Origin: an uncultured Bacteroidia bacterium
GTDB lineage: Bacteria; Bacteroidota; Bacteroidia; Bacteroidales; UBA932
Direction: 5' to 3'
Length of the DNA: 64,000 nt
Assembly: GCA_902788095.1 (NCBI GenBank)
Contig: CADAIT010000003.1
Coordinates: forward strand, 62,001 to 126,000
The notes under the pieces are model-generated. The model saw nothing but the letters and a program-made list of their open reading frames with translations. It searched no databases and was not told where the DNA came from. Position 1 is the stretch's first letter, and each line of letters begins with the position of its first letter. This document shows positions 25,812 to 34,603 of this stretch, one piece after another. The translations under genes were made by a program, and so were the position numbers.

Positions 25812-27551
25812 ATGGCAAATAAAATCAAAAGTCCCTATAAAGCCTGGCGCAAATACCGCAACCGCGAAAACACCTGCACCACACTCCACAAGGTTTTTGA
25901 CTACGCCACCACCAATTATGCCAAAAAAGTCGCCTACCAGTATGTGGACGGCGGCCAGAAATATACCTATGCCGAATTCAGGACCAAAGTGGAGCGCCTC
26001 TCGCAGCGCTTGTCCCGTTTCGGCATCAAACATGGAGACCGCGTAGCCATCCTGTCGCAAAACATGCCCAACTGGGTGGTCGCTTTCTTCGCGGCCACCG
26101 CATACGGCCGCATTGCCGTTCCCATGCTGCAGGACGTCTCCGAAAACGAGGTCACCAACATCCTCACCCACTCGGAATCCAAGGTCCTGTTCATTTCCCA
26201 GCGCATGATGGGAAAACTGAGTGACGAATGCCGCCGGAAGCTGACGCTCCTCATAGACATCGAGACCTTCGAATTCATCAAGAAAGACAAGGAGGACTTC
26301 AAGTGCAACGGCTGGGTGAAAGACCCGCTTCCGGACGACCTCGCCACCATCATCTACACTTCCGGGACCACCGGAAATGCCAAGGGCGTCATGCTGAGCC
26401 ACCGGAACATCTGCGCCAACCTGGCCGCGGCCTTCAAGGCGCAGCCGGCCTTCAAGAAAGACCGCTTTCTCTCCATCCTTCCCGCAGCCCATGCCTACGA
26501 GATGAATGTGTCCACGCTGTATTCCTTCTATGTGGGAGCCACCTGTTACACCCTGCAGAAACCTGCAGCCCCGGCGATTCTCATCCCTGCCATGAAGAAG
26601 GTAAAGCCCACCATCATCTGCGCAGTGCCGCTCATCATCGAGAAGGTGGTGAAAAACAGCGTATGGCCCACCATCCGCAAGAGCCGTGTCCTCTCCTGGG
26701 CCGAAAAATACCTTCCGCACATCCTGCACTGGTTCATCGGAAGGCGCATGATTAAAACCTTCGGCGGCAAACTGGCCTTCTTCGGCATCGGCGGCGCCAA
26801 GTTGGATCCGGAGGTGGAGCAGTTCCTCAGGGACTGCCACTTCCCCTACGCCGTGGGGTACGGCCTCACGGAAACGGCCCCGCTGGTATGCAATCTGATG
26901 GTCCATACCAGCAAGGGCGTGGGCTCCATCGGCCCGGCGTCCTATAAAGTGGAGATTCGCCTGGACAACGTAAATCCTCAAAACGGTGAAGGCGAACTGG
27001 TGGTGAGGGGCAACAATGTGATGCTCGGCTACTACAAGGACCCGGAGCGCACGCGGCAAGTGCTGGACGACGAAGGCTGGTTCCACACCAACGACGTTGC
27101 AACCGTGGACAAAAACGGCTACTATTACATCAAAGGCCGACTCAACAATACCATTCTGGGACCCTCCGGCGAGAACATCTACCCCGAAGAAATCGAGCAG
27201 GTAATCAACAACATCGAAGGCGTGGAAGAGTCTCTGGTAATGGAACGCGACGGCAAGCTGGTGGCCCTGGTGAAGTTCCAGGACAACGCCATCGACTGGG
27301 ACCAGGCCGGCGAAGACAAGTTCTTCGAGGAACTGGAGGCCCGCAAGAATGCCGTCATGGAATGGGTGAACAAGACCGTTGGCCGCAATTCCAAGATTGG
27401 CGAGGTGGATGCCATGAAGGAACCGTTCGAAAAAACGGCCACCCAGAAAATCCGCCGCTTCAAGTACAAAGATTCCCATGGAGACGAGCCCGAAAAGCCC
27501 GCCACCGAAGATAAACCTAAACCCGACCATGAAGATACTATTCGTAATTAA
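25812..27551 (+). CDS. Long-chain fatty acid-CoA ligase (AMP-binding enzyme)
   Basis: 579 residues, ANL superfamily. Motifs in order: YTSGTTGNAKGVMLSH (P-loop), YGLTETAPLV, then the hinge and GENIYPEEIE near the C-terminus. It activates a fatty acid to acyl-AMP and then acyl-CoA. The neighbouring PlsC-like acyltransferase could use the product. Whether it makes acyl-CoA or an acyl-ACP cannot be told. The 3' end overlaps the next gene by 23 bases. Confidence 0.9.
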   Translation: MANKIKSPYKAWRKYRNRENTCTTLHKVFDYATTNYAKKVAYQYVDGGQKYTYAEFRTKVERLSQRLSRFGIKHGDRVAILSQNMPNWVVAFFAATAYGRIAVPMLQDVSENEVTNILTHSESKVLFISQRMMGKLSDECRRKLTLLIDIETFEFIKKDKEDFKCNGWVKDPLPDDLATIIYTSGTTGNAKGVMLSHRNICANLAAAFKAQPAFKKDRFLSILPAAHAYEMNVSTLYSFYVGATCYTLQKPAAPAILIPAMKKVKPTIICAVPLIIEKVVKNSVWPTIRKSRVLSWAEKYLPHILHWFIGRRMIKTFGGKLAFFGIGGAKLDPEVEQFLRDCHFPYAVGYGLTETAPLVCNLMVHTSKGVGSIGPASYKVEIRLDNVNPQNGEGELVVRGNNVMLGYYKDPERTRQVLDDEGWFHTNDVATVDKNGYYYIKGRLNNTILGPSGENIYPEEIEQVINNIEGVEESLVMERDGKLVALVKFQDNAIDWDQAGEDKFFEELEARKNAVMEWVNKTVGRNSKIGEVDAMKEPFEKTATQKIRRFKYKDSHGDEPEKPATEDKPKPDHEDTIRN

Positions 27552-28710
27552 CAACTTCTACATCAGGGGAAACGGAATTTCAGCATCAGGACGCCGCACG
27601 GTAGCAGAACTAAAGAAAATTGGCGAGGATGTACGCATCCTGGCCGGGCCCAATCCGGACCCGAACGGCCCGCAGCCGGATTTTCCCCTGAAGGAATTCA
27701 AAATTCCTATTTTCCAGCCCATCATTGAATCCAGCGGCTTCTCCTATGCCGACGGCGACATGAAAGTCATCGAGGAGGCCGTCCGCTGGGCCGATGTCGT
27801 CCATCTGGAAGAGATGTTCGTCCTGCAGTGGAAAGCCATCAAAGCGGCCAAGAAACTGGGCAAACCTATCACGGCCACTTTCCACATGTTCCCGGAAAAC
27901 CTGATTTATAACCTGGGCATCGGCCCCCTGCGCAATTGGAAGTGGCTGAACCAGACCCTGCTCAGACTCTGGAGAAAACATATCTATAATGAATGCTCCT
28001 TTGTCCAGTGTCCTACGGAAGCCGTTCTGGACCGCCTGCGCCGCTACCATTTCAAGGCAAAGCTGGGCGTCATCTCCAACGGCGTTATCCCGGATGCATG
28101 TACCCGCCCGGAGACGCCTCCGGAAAACTACAGGGATTCGGAGCGGCCCTTCGACATCCTGTACATCGGGCGTCTTGCTCATGAGAAAGACCAACCCACG
28201 CTCCTGGAAGCCATGCGTTACAGCAAATATGCCAAACGCATCCGCCTGCACTTTGCCGGCAACGGACCGCAGGGCAAGCGTTACAAGAAAAAAGCAAAGA
28301 AGATGTGGGAAGAAGGCGTTTTGGGTTATGAGCCGGATTTCGGCTTCTATAACCGCGACGAACTGCGCCGCCTGGCCGCCACGGCGGACCTCTGCCCGCA
28401 CTGCGCGCCCATCGAGGTGGAGGGGCTTTCCATCATGGAAGCCATGCAGCAGGGAGCCTGTCCCATCATTGCCGTAAGTCGGTACAGCGGCACTTCGCAG
28501 TTCGCCCTGGACCGGCGCTGCAAATTCCCGGCCCAGAATCCGGAAGCCCTGGCACAGCGCATCGACTATTGGCTGGACCATCCCAAAGAGCGATGGGAAA
28601 TGGGGCTGAAACATGCCAAGTCCATGGAACAATACGACATACAAAAATCTGCCGTCGCGTTTCGCGATGCATTGGCAGAAGCCGTAGAAAACAACAAACA
28701 TGCAAAATAA
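27529..28710 (+). CDS. GT4-type glycosyltransferase
   Basis: 393 residues, GT-B fold, group 1 family. N-terminal MKILFVINNFYIRGNGIS binds the acceptor side; the C-terminal half has LYIGRLAHEKDQPTLLEAM and EVEGLSIMEAMQQG, the donor-nucleotide signature with conserved Glu. It transfers a sugar from a nucleotide sugar to a lipid or glycan on the inner leaflet of the membrane. I chose the ATG at MKILF, inside the acyl-CoA ligase end. Acceptor unknown; context with acyltransferase and ligase suggests a glycolipid. Confidence 0.87.
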   Translation: MKILFVINNFYIRGNGISASGRRTVAELKKIGEDVRILAGPNPDPNGPQPDFPLKEFKIPIFQPIIESSGFSYADGDMKVIEEAVRWADVVHLEEMFVLQWKAIKAAKKLGKPITATFHMFPENLIYNLGIGPLRNWKWLNQTLLRLWRKHIYNECSFVQCPTEAVLDRLRRYHFKAKLGVISNGVIPDACTRPETPPENYRDSERPFDILYIGRLAHEKDQPTLLEAMRYSKYAKRIRLHFAGNGPQGKRYKKKAKKMWEEGVLGYEPDFGFYNRDELRRLAATADLCPHCAPIEVEGLSIMEAMQQGACPIIAVSRYSGTSQFALDRRCKFPAQNPEALAQRIDYWLDHPKERWEMGLKHAKSMEQYDIQKSAVAFRDALAEAVENNKHAK

Positions 28711-30208
28711 ACTCCTTTTGACAGGGCTGTTGGCGCTGGCCACGGCCCTTTCCTGTACCCGCACCTATGACGTCGTCGTCATCGGAGGCGGAGCCGGAGG
28801 AACCATGGCCGCCATTGAAGCCGCACGAAACCAGGCGTCCGTGCTCGTGGTGGAGGAAACGCCCTGGCTGGGCGGCATGCTCACCAGCGCCGGCGTAAGC
28901 GCCATTGACGGGAATTACCGCTTACGGGGCGGTTTGTTCGGGGAATTTACGGATTCGCTGGCAGCCCGTTACGGCGGTTATGAAGCGTTGAAATCCGGCT
29001 GGGTATCCCATATTCTCTTTAATCCGCGCACCGGGGCGGAAATCCTGCAGAACATGGCCGCCGAAGCCGGTGTGGACCTGCGCTTCCGTACCGGGCTTGC
29101 CCGGCTCAGCAAAAAGAACCCGGGCTGGGTACTATCCCTGACGGACGGAAGCCGGGTGAAAGCAAAAGTGCTCATAGACGGCACGGAACTGGGAACGCTG
29201 GCGGAAACAGCGGGGTGCGAAGAACTCCGGGACCGGGTATCGGCCCAGGATTTCACCTACGTTGCCATCGTGAAGGAATATGACCATCCAGTGCCCATGA
29301 AGGAGCCGGAGGGATATGACCGCAGCCTGTATGTCAACTCATGCGACAATCCGCTGGCAACGAATGTGGAGGGGAAAAATCCCCTGGGCCAGCAGCTCTG
29401 GAGTCCGGAAATGATGCTGTCTTATGGCCGGCTTCCGGACGGACACATCATGCTCAACTGGCCGGTGTGCGCCAACGACTATTTTGCCGAGTACCTGGAC
29501 ATGACGCCGGCAGAGCGCGATTCCGTGATACTGCTTGCCAAACAACGCACGCTGGGCTATGTTTACTTCCTGCAGAAAGAACTGGGCTATAGCAACATAG
29601 GTATTGCCGACGATGTATATCCCACGGAGGACGGCCTCCCCTTCTTCCCCTATTGGCGGGAAGCCCGGCGCATCGCCGGACGGGACACCATGACGGTGGA
29701 AGCCGCCAAGGAACCGTACCGGTTCGACCTGTACACCCGCGCAATTGCCGTGGGCGACTATCCTGTGGACCATCACCATGTCCAGAATCCCCGCCGGGAA
29801 GAACTGGCTCACCTCTGGTGGGGCCGCATCCCCTCCTTCAGCGTGCCGATGGGTGTACTCGTACCCACTCGCGTAGAAGATTTCCTGGTGGCCGACAAAG
29901 CCATTTCCACCACTTGGGAGATGAACGGCAGTACGCGCCTCCAACCTGTCGTAATGGGACTGGGGCAGGCAGCCGGAGCGCTCGCGGCCCTTGCCGTCCG
30001 AAGCGGACGGAAAGTGCATGAGATGCCCGTGAAGGAGGTTCAGGCACGTCTGCTGGACCATGGATGCTACCTCCTTCCCTTCCTGGACCTGAAACCCGGT
30101 GAACCCGGATTCCGCGAACTGCAGGAAAAAGGCATCCGCGGCGAAGTACGCGGAACCGGCCGCAGCGTGAACTGGGCCAACGAAACCTGGGTAGTGGTGC
30201 CCGATTAG
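28700..30208 (+). CDS. FAD-dependent oxidoreductase, probable lipoprotein
   Basis: 502 residues. A signal peptide ends in ATALSC, a lipobox-like sequence, directly followed by the dinucleotide-binding motif VVVIGGGAGGTMAAIEA. The rest matches the FAD_oxidored family (ETPWLGGMLTSAGVSAIDG; C-terminal GLGQAAGALAALAV). Members occur in Bacteroidota glycan loci and sometimes oxidise or rearrange sugars, but the substrate here is not evident. Overlaps the GT4 gene by 11 bases. Followed after its stop by a C/G-rich repeat. Confidence 0.82.
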   Translation: MQNKLLLTGLLALATALSCTRTYDVVVIGGGAGGTMAAIEAARNQASVLVVEETPWLGGMLTSAGVSAIDGNYRLRGGLFGEFTDSLAARYGGYEALKSGWVSHILFNPRTGAEILQNMAAEAGVDLRFRTGLARLSKKNPGWVLSLTDGSRVKAKVLIDGTELGTLAETAGCEELRDRVSAQDFTYVAIVKEYDHPVPMKEPEGYDRSLYVNSCDNPLATNVEGKNPLGQQLWSPEMMLSYGRLPDGHIMLNWPVCANDYFAEYLDMTPAERDSVILLAKQRTLGYVYFLQKELGYSNIGIADDVYPTEDGLPFFPYWREARRIAGRDTMTVEAAKEPYRFDLYTRAIAVGDYPVDHHHVQNPRREELAHLWWGRIPSFSVPMGVLVPTRVEDFLVADKAISTTWEMNGSTRLQPVVMGLGQAAGALAALAVRSGRKVHEMPVKEVQARLLDHGCYLLPFLDLKPGEPGFRELQEKGIRGEVRGTGRSVNWANETWVVVPD

Positions 30209-30250
30209 GTCCCTCCCCCGATGGGATGAGTTTCGGGTGGGGGCAACGTA
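30209..30250 (+). repeat. C/G-rich dispersed repeat, copy 2
   Basis: Begins right after the stop codon of the FAD oxidoreductase gene, as copy 1 does after glpA. It is diverged (ATGGGATGAG in place of AGGGGAGGGG), leaving only three clear G runs. The distance to the next ATG, 20 bases, is the same as for copy 1. Confidence 0.8.
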
Positions 30251-30270
30251 TAACTTTTAATGTTCATGAC

Positions 30271-31437
30271 ATGGACAAACGAAATCTCTCCATTGACATG
30301 TTCCGGGGCCTTACCATGACCCTGATGGTTTTTGTGAACGAATTCTGGAAGGTGTTCAACGTACCGCACTGGATGGAGCATTTCGCCACCCTGGAAGACG
30401 GTATGGGCCTGGCGGACATTGTCTTTCCCATGTTCCTCTTTGCCATGGGCATGTCCATTCCCTATGCCCTGGAACGCCGCATAGCCAAAGGATACAGCAC
30501 CGAAAGCACCGTACTTCACATCTTCAGCCGTACGCTGGCGCTGCTCATCATGGGCGCATTCATCTGCAACCAGGAGGCCCGCGAGATGGCCGGAAACCGT
30601 GCGCTGTGGGTATTCCTGATGGTCGTGGGCTTCTTCCTGCTGTGGAACCAATATCCCAGGGACTGGAAACCGGCCCGCTGGCTCAAAATCGCCGGCATCG
30701 TGCTGCTCTCAGTCCTGGCGCTGGTGTACCGGACACCGGACGGAGCACGATTCGAGGGCCTTTGGTGGGGCATCCTGGGCCAGATTGGCTGGATGTATCT
30801 CTTCTGCGCCATGGCGTATCTGCTTTCCCGCGGGCGCAATTGGGTACTGGCTGTGCTGTGGGGCCTGACAGCCTTTGTCAACCTCACCGTCGTGCCCATG
30901 CGGGACGGCGGAACATTTATAGGCCCCAACTTCCTGGCCGATTTGGCCGGCGCCCTGCAACTGGGGAAAGGATACGGTGCCGTAATGGGCCTCGGCGGCC
31001 TCATGCTCACCCTGGCCGACTGGAAGCTGCAGGACCGCAAGCCGCAGGAGCGGATGGGACTGGGATTTGCTGCGGCTGCCGTGCTGGCGGTGCTGGGCAT
31101 GGCCTTCCATACAGGATGGATTGTGTCCAAAAACCTGGGGACACTCCCCTGGTGCCTATATGTAAGTGCCTTGTCCGTAGCGCTTTATACCCTGCTTCGC
31201 ATGCTGGAGCGTAAAGCCTGGACGGGCTGGTTCAAGCCTTTGCAGCCCACCGGAACAGCCACGCTCACCGTGTACATAATCCCCTATCTGTTCATCGCCC
31301 TCTGGGTGGCGGTCAGTCCCACGCCCGCACCCTGGCTCACGGGCTGGACGGGAGTAGCCAAATGCGCTCTCATGGCCGCCGTATATATCGGCTGTGCATG
31401 GGGGTTCACAAAGTTGGGAATCAAGCTGAAAATCTAG
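30271..31437 (+). CDS. NagX/HGSNAT-like membrane acyltransferase (DUF5009-type)
   Basis: 388 residues with about 10 membrane segments. The N-terminal NLSIDMFRGLTMTLMVFVNE is the signature of the heparan-alpha-glucosaminide N-acetyltransferase/NagX family (COG4299), which contains enzymes that acetylate glucosamine residues across a membrane. A role in glycan acetylation is inferred from family and from the GlcNAc-type locus that follows. Start at the ATG before DKRNLSID. Its stop codon interlocks with that of the convergent GHL10 gene in the sequence CTAG. Confidence 0.82.
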   Translation: MDKRNLSIDMFRGLTMTLMVFVNEFWKVFNVPHWMEHFATLEDGMGLADIVFPMFLFAMGMSIPYALERRIAKGYSTESTVLHIFSRTLALLIMGAFICNQEAREMAGNRALWVFLMVVGFFLLWNQYPRDWKPARWLKIAGIVLLSVLALVYRTPDGARFEGLWWGILGQIGWMYLFCAMAYLLSRGRNWVLAVLWGLTAFVNLTVVPMRDGGTFIGPNFLADLAGALQLGKGYGAVMGLGGLMLTLADWKLQDRKPQERMGLGFAAAAVLAVLGMAFHTGWIVSKNLGTLPWCLYVSALSVALYTLLRMLERKAWTGWFKPLQPTGTATLTVYIIPYLFIALWVAVSPTPAPWLTGWTGVAKCALMAAVYIGCAWGFTKLGIKLKI

Positions 31438-32732
31438 CGCAGGTAATCCCAGTAATCGAACGCACGAATGTGACAGAGGTCGAAGAGGAAAAATCCGTCG
31501 GCCTCTTTTTGCATGGTAGCCCTGATTTCCGGAAGCAGGTCTCCCCTGCCGCCCTTTTCAAAGCCCTTTTCATTGCCGATGTCCGGTCCGCTGTAGAACA
31601 TCACCTCGCCGCAGAGGCGCTTGCGGCCCAGTTTGGCAAATCCCTCCATGGTCTTTTCCACGTCCCCGTGTATATTGGCCGCCGGGCAGTATGCGCCCAG
31701 AATCATGAAATCGACCAGGTCCGCAAAACCGGTGGCCTGATATTCGGGCGTAGCCCATGCATAGGTGGGTTCCTCCCTGGCAAGGTCATACCGCGGGCTG
31801 GTCCAGTTGACGCCGCTCCGGTAATACTCACTGAACCAGGCGCCCACATATACGCCTATCGGCAGGCTCGGACAAGTGGCATGTACCTTCTCCACTGCAC
31901 GGGCCACAAAATCGTGAATCACCTGGCAACGGAAGGTAAGCCATTGGACTTCAAGGGAATCCGGCGCCTTGTCCAGGAAAATATGTCCGGGTTCCGGAAA
32001 GACGGGCCAGCGCTCCGGTTCCCCGCCAATGTATTGGGAGAACTGTTTGTACGCTTCTTCCGTATAGCCGGCGTCCAGGGCATAGTCGTCATAGCGGCAA
32101 CGGTCCATCACGATACCGTCCAAACCTTCATAAGCGGCCAGGTCTTCCAGCATGGTGAGGAGAAAATTCTGCACGTCCGGGTTGGCCGGGTCCAGGAAGC
32201 GGGCGCCCAGCGTGGAAGTATCCTGCGCATGGTTCAGCAGCTTTCCGTCGGCCGTGCAGTCCACCGCGCACCAGGTTTGGAGTTCCGGCTGCTCGTACAC
32301 CATGCCATGCTCAATACCCGGCGCTTTCCAGCCGCCGACCATAATATTTACACCCGCATGTACCCTCAGGCCCGCCTTGTGCCCGGCGTCGATAAAGGCC
32401 TGCAGGTAATCGAAGCTGGCCGTACGCTCCCGGAGCACATAGCCCTTGGGGCGCCACGCGGGGCTCCAGCGGAGTTCCGGTGCCACGCGGCTCTTGAACA
32501 GGACATCGCCGGAAGTGGGCCGCACCTCCACCACCACATCCGTAAAGCCCATTTGGGCAATGCGGGCACAGTCCCTGGCAATGGAATCCGCATCATTGGC
32601 ATAGCTGCCGAAATTGGCGCCAGCCTCTATCCATACAAAGGAGGGTTTCTGCGCTTCCTGCCTGGAAGCACAAGCCATCAGTAAAAAAGCCAGGAAGCCA
32701 AGGATGGCCGTGGAGACAACTCGTTTATTCAT
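31434..32732 (-). CDS. GHL10 (DUF187) glycoside hydrolase lipoprotein, paralogue 1
   Basis: 432 residues. Lipoprotein signal ends FLLMAC. The TIM-barrel GHL10 family is shown by FTDVVVEVRPTSGDVLFKS, FDYLQAFIDAGHKAGLRVHA and LDGIVMDRCRYDDYALDAGY, where acidic residues in DRCRYDD are likely catalytic. E. coli DigH of this family cuts glycan strands of denuded peptidoglycan; substrate here is unknown. A clear paralogue is at 36585-38000. Third gene of the minus-strand group that starts with the cyclophilin. I start at MNKRVV. Confidence 0.88.
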   Translation of the reverse strand: MNKRVVSTAILGFLAFLLMACASRQEAQKPSFVWIEAGANFGSYANDADSIARDCARIAQMGFTDVVVEVRPTSGDVLFKSRVAPELRWSPAWRPKGYVLRERTASFDYLQAFIDAGHKAGLRVHAGVNIMVGGWKAPGIEHGMVYEQPELQTWCAVDCTADGKLLNHAQDTSTLGARFLDPANPDVQNFLLTMLEDLAAYEGLDGIVMDRCRYDDYALDAGYTEEAYKQFSQYIGGEPERWPVFPEPGHIFLDKAPDSLEVQWLTFRCQVIHDFVARAVEKVHATCPSLPIGVYVGAWFSEYYRSGVNWTSPRYDLAREEPTYAWATPEYQATGFADLVDFMILGAYCPAANIHGDVEKTMEGFAKLGRKRLCGEVMFYSGPDIGNEKGFEKGGRGDLLPEIRATMQKEADGFFLFDLCHIRAFDYWDYLR

Positions 32733-32744
32733 ATTATCATACAT

Positions 32745-33827
32745 TTACTTACACGGCAAGGAAAGTGCCTGCTGCGTCTCTCCGCCCACCAAACGCACCC
32801 AGGTGCGGAAACCGGACTCCCCTTCCCGGAATTGGAACAGGCGGCAGCCGGAAACCGTTCCGGGCGCCGTGGGGCCGTCGGAAGGGATATATCCGTCCGG
32901 TCCCAAATGGTTGTATATGGTGTCGCCGCCGCTGAATCGTCCATAGACGAAATGAATGCCGCCGTACGGAAGCACATAGTCGCAGTCATGGTCATGTCCC
33001 GTGACGACAGCCTGTACGTCGCCCAATTCGCGGAACTGGGCAAAGAGGCCGGAATTAAGGCGGGACGGGCACGGCGGTTCCCCGTTGTTGCCGGCCATAG
33101 GCCCGATGCCCTTTGCAAGCGCTTCCGGCAGTTCAGGAAGCGGAATATGGAAAAAGGCCAGGGAGGGCACGGGGCATCCCTCGTTCTCAACGGTAAAGTG
33201 CTCACTATAGGAACGATACCAGCCTATCTGACTGTGGCGGATGTAGTCGTAGCAGTGAACTTCTTCCTCCCCCTTCAGCACCACGGCATCCATGGAATCA
33301 AAGAGATAAAACACGCGTTCCACTCCCCTGGCTCCGGAAAGCGTAATCACGTCGTTGGAACAGCCATACACGCCGTCCTTCGGCGGATGGTTCACGCAGC
33401 CGGGCAGCTCCCGGATGGCGCGGAACATCTCTTCGCGGGAACTTCCAAACTGCGAGTCGTGGTTCCCAAGTGCCACCGCCCACGGAATGCCGCTCTCCGC
33501 CAGCGGCTGCAGGATTTCTTGGGCGCTTTCAATGTCCGGGCGGCCGAAGACGATGTCTCCCGTGTGGATGACGAGGTCCGGCTTGACGGCCTGGATGGCT
33601 TCCTTCACACAAGCAAGGGCCCGCTGCGAACGGGGGTCTCCCGCAATGTAATGGGTGTCGGTAAATTGAAGTAGGGTGAAAGTCCCGTCATTCCGGAAAC
33701 GGAAATCACCGGCTGTGCGGAGAGAGTCCGCCGAAGGAGCACCGTTGTCGCGGACGATGCACGAGGGCATGGCTGCCGCCGCTGCGGTGAGAAAGGCCGC
33801 ATCTTTCAGGAAAGTCCGGCGTTTCAT
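32745..33827 (-). CDS. Calcineurin-like metallophosphoesterase, exported
   Basis: 360 residues. Twin-Arg-like N-terminus (MKRRTFLKDAAFLTAAAAA) with a SC lipobox-like end. The phosphoesterase motifs are FTDTHY, HTGDIVFGRPD, LGNHDSQ and late GHDHDCDY, giving the two-metal site. The family hydrolyses phosphomonoesters or diesters; the closest types are purple acid phosphatase/DCR2-like proteins. Beside a phosphodiester glycosidase locus it may remove phosphate from released sugars. Four-base overlap with the upstream cyclophilin gene. Confidence 0.9.
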   Translation of the reverse strand: MKRRTFLKDAAFLTAAAAAMPSCIVRDNGAPSADSLRTAGDFRFRNDGTFTLLQFTDTHYIAGDPRSQRALACVKEAIQAVKPDLVIHTGDIVFGRPDIESAQEILQPLAESGIPWAVALGNHDSQFGSSREEMFRAIRELPGCVNHPPKDGVYGCSNDVITLSGARGVERVFYLFDSMDAVVLKGEEEVHCYDYIRHSQIGWYRSYSEHFTVENEGCPVPSLAFFHIPLPELPEALAKGIGPMAGNNGEPPCPSRLNSGLFAQFRELGDVQAVVTGHDHDCDYVLPYGGIHFVYGRFSGGDTIYNHLGPDGYIPSDGPTAPGTVSGCRLFQFREGESGFRTWVRLVGGETQQALSLPCK

Positions 33828-34504
33828 TTTTTCCGATATACTTTAAGCATGCGGACATCCTGAAGCGGTCGGTCGTACTCGTCGGTGGCCACTTTTTGGA
33901 TTTCCTCCAACACGTCCTGGCCGCTCACCACTTCCCCGAAAACCGTATATTGGCCGTCCAAATGCGGGCTTCCTCCTATTTTCTTGTAGGTCTCACGCAT
34001 CTTGGGCGTTAGTTTCACCTTGCCGCCGGTAGCGGCATCCAGGCGGGCCTGGGCACGATCCAGCTGCTCGTCCGTCATGGGGCTTCCCATCATAAAACAG
34101 AATTGCGACGCACAGGACTCCTGTGCCGGATTGGTTTCGTCCCCCTCCCTGGCAGCATTCACCGTCCACTTGTGGTGGAAGATGCCCTTATCCAGACGGA
34201 ATTCGGCCGGGAGACGATAATCGGGCTCTCCGTCTCCAAGCAGGGCGCCGGGCTCTGCGTATTTGGAGTTGGGGTCTCCGCCCTGAATGACGAAATTATT
34301 GATGACCCGGTGGAACAGCAGGCTGTCGAAATAGTGTTCTCCGGCCAGTTTGATAAAATTGTCCCGGTGAACAGGCGTTTCATTGTAAAGTTTGAATTCC
34401 ACAGTTCCCATGGTAGTTTCCACCACCATCACCACCTCTTCCTGAGGTTTTTCGCTGCAGGAGAGAATCAGCAGCGCAGACAGCATGAAGGCCAGTTTTT
34501 TCAT
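33824..34504 (-). CDS. Cyclophilin-type peptidyl-prolyl isomerase lipoprotein
   Basis: 226 residues. Lipobox LLILSC at the N-terminus. The cyclophilin fold shows in TTMGTVEFKLYNETPVHRDN, FHRVINNFVIQGGDP and TVFGEVVSGQDVLEEI. A family insertion (residues about 100-180) is as usual for Bacteroidota members. It helps fold exported proteins. First gene of the three-gene minus-strand operon and preceded by a consensus promoter. Confidence 0.93.
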   Translation of the reverse strand: MKKLAFMLSALLILSCSEKPQEEVVMVVETTMGTVEFKLYNETPVHRDNFIKLAGEHYFDSLLFHRVINNFVIQGGDPNSKYAEPGALLGDGEPDYRLPAEFRLDKGIFHHKWTVNAAREGDETNPAQESCASQFCFMMGSPMTDEQLDRAQARLDAATGGKVKLTPKMRETYKKIGGSPHLDGQYTVFGEVVSGQDVLEEIQKVATDEYDRPLQDVRMLKVYRKK

Positions 34505-34520
34505 AACGCGATACTTTTCT

Positions 34521-34552
34521 CAAAATTAGTCATTTTTCTTGAGCTTGCCAAA
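34521..34552 (-). promoter_or_regulatory. Promoter of the cyclophilin operon
   Basis: Minus strand: TTTG (34549-34552), 20-base spacer, TAATTTTG (34521-34528). The -33 box overlaps the T tract of the upstream terminator, so termination of one operon and initiation of the next share bases. Confidence 0.75.
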
Positions 34553-34584
34553 GAAAAAAGCGCCGGTCACGGAGGGCCGGCGCT
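34551..34584 (-). terminator. Rho-independent terminator after the BACON gene
   Basis: On the minus strand, stem AGCGCCGG with CCGGCGCT followed by TTTTTTCTT. It ends the SusC/SusD operon. Confidence 0.88.
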
Positions 34585-34603
34585 GAAGAGTAATAACCCG
34601 ATA

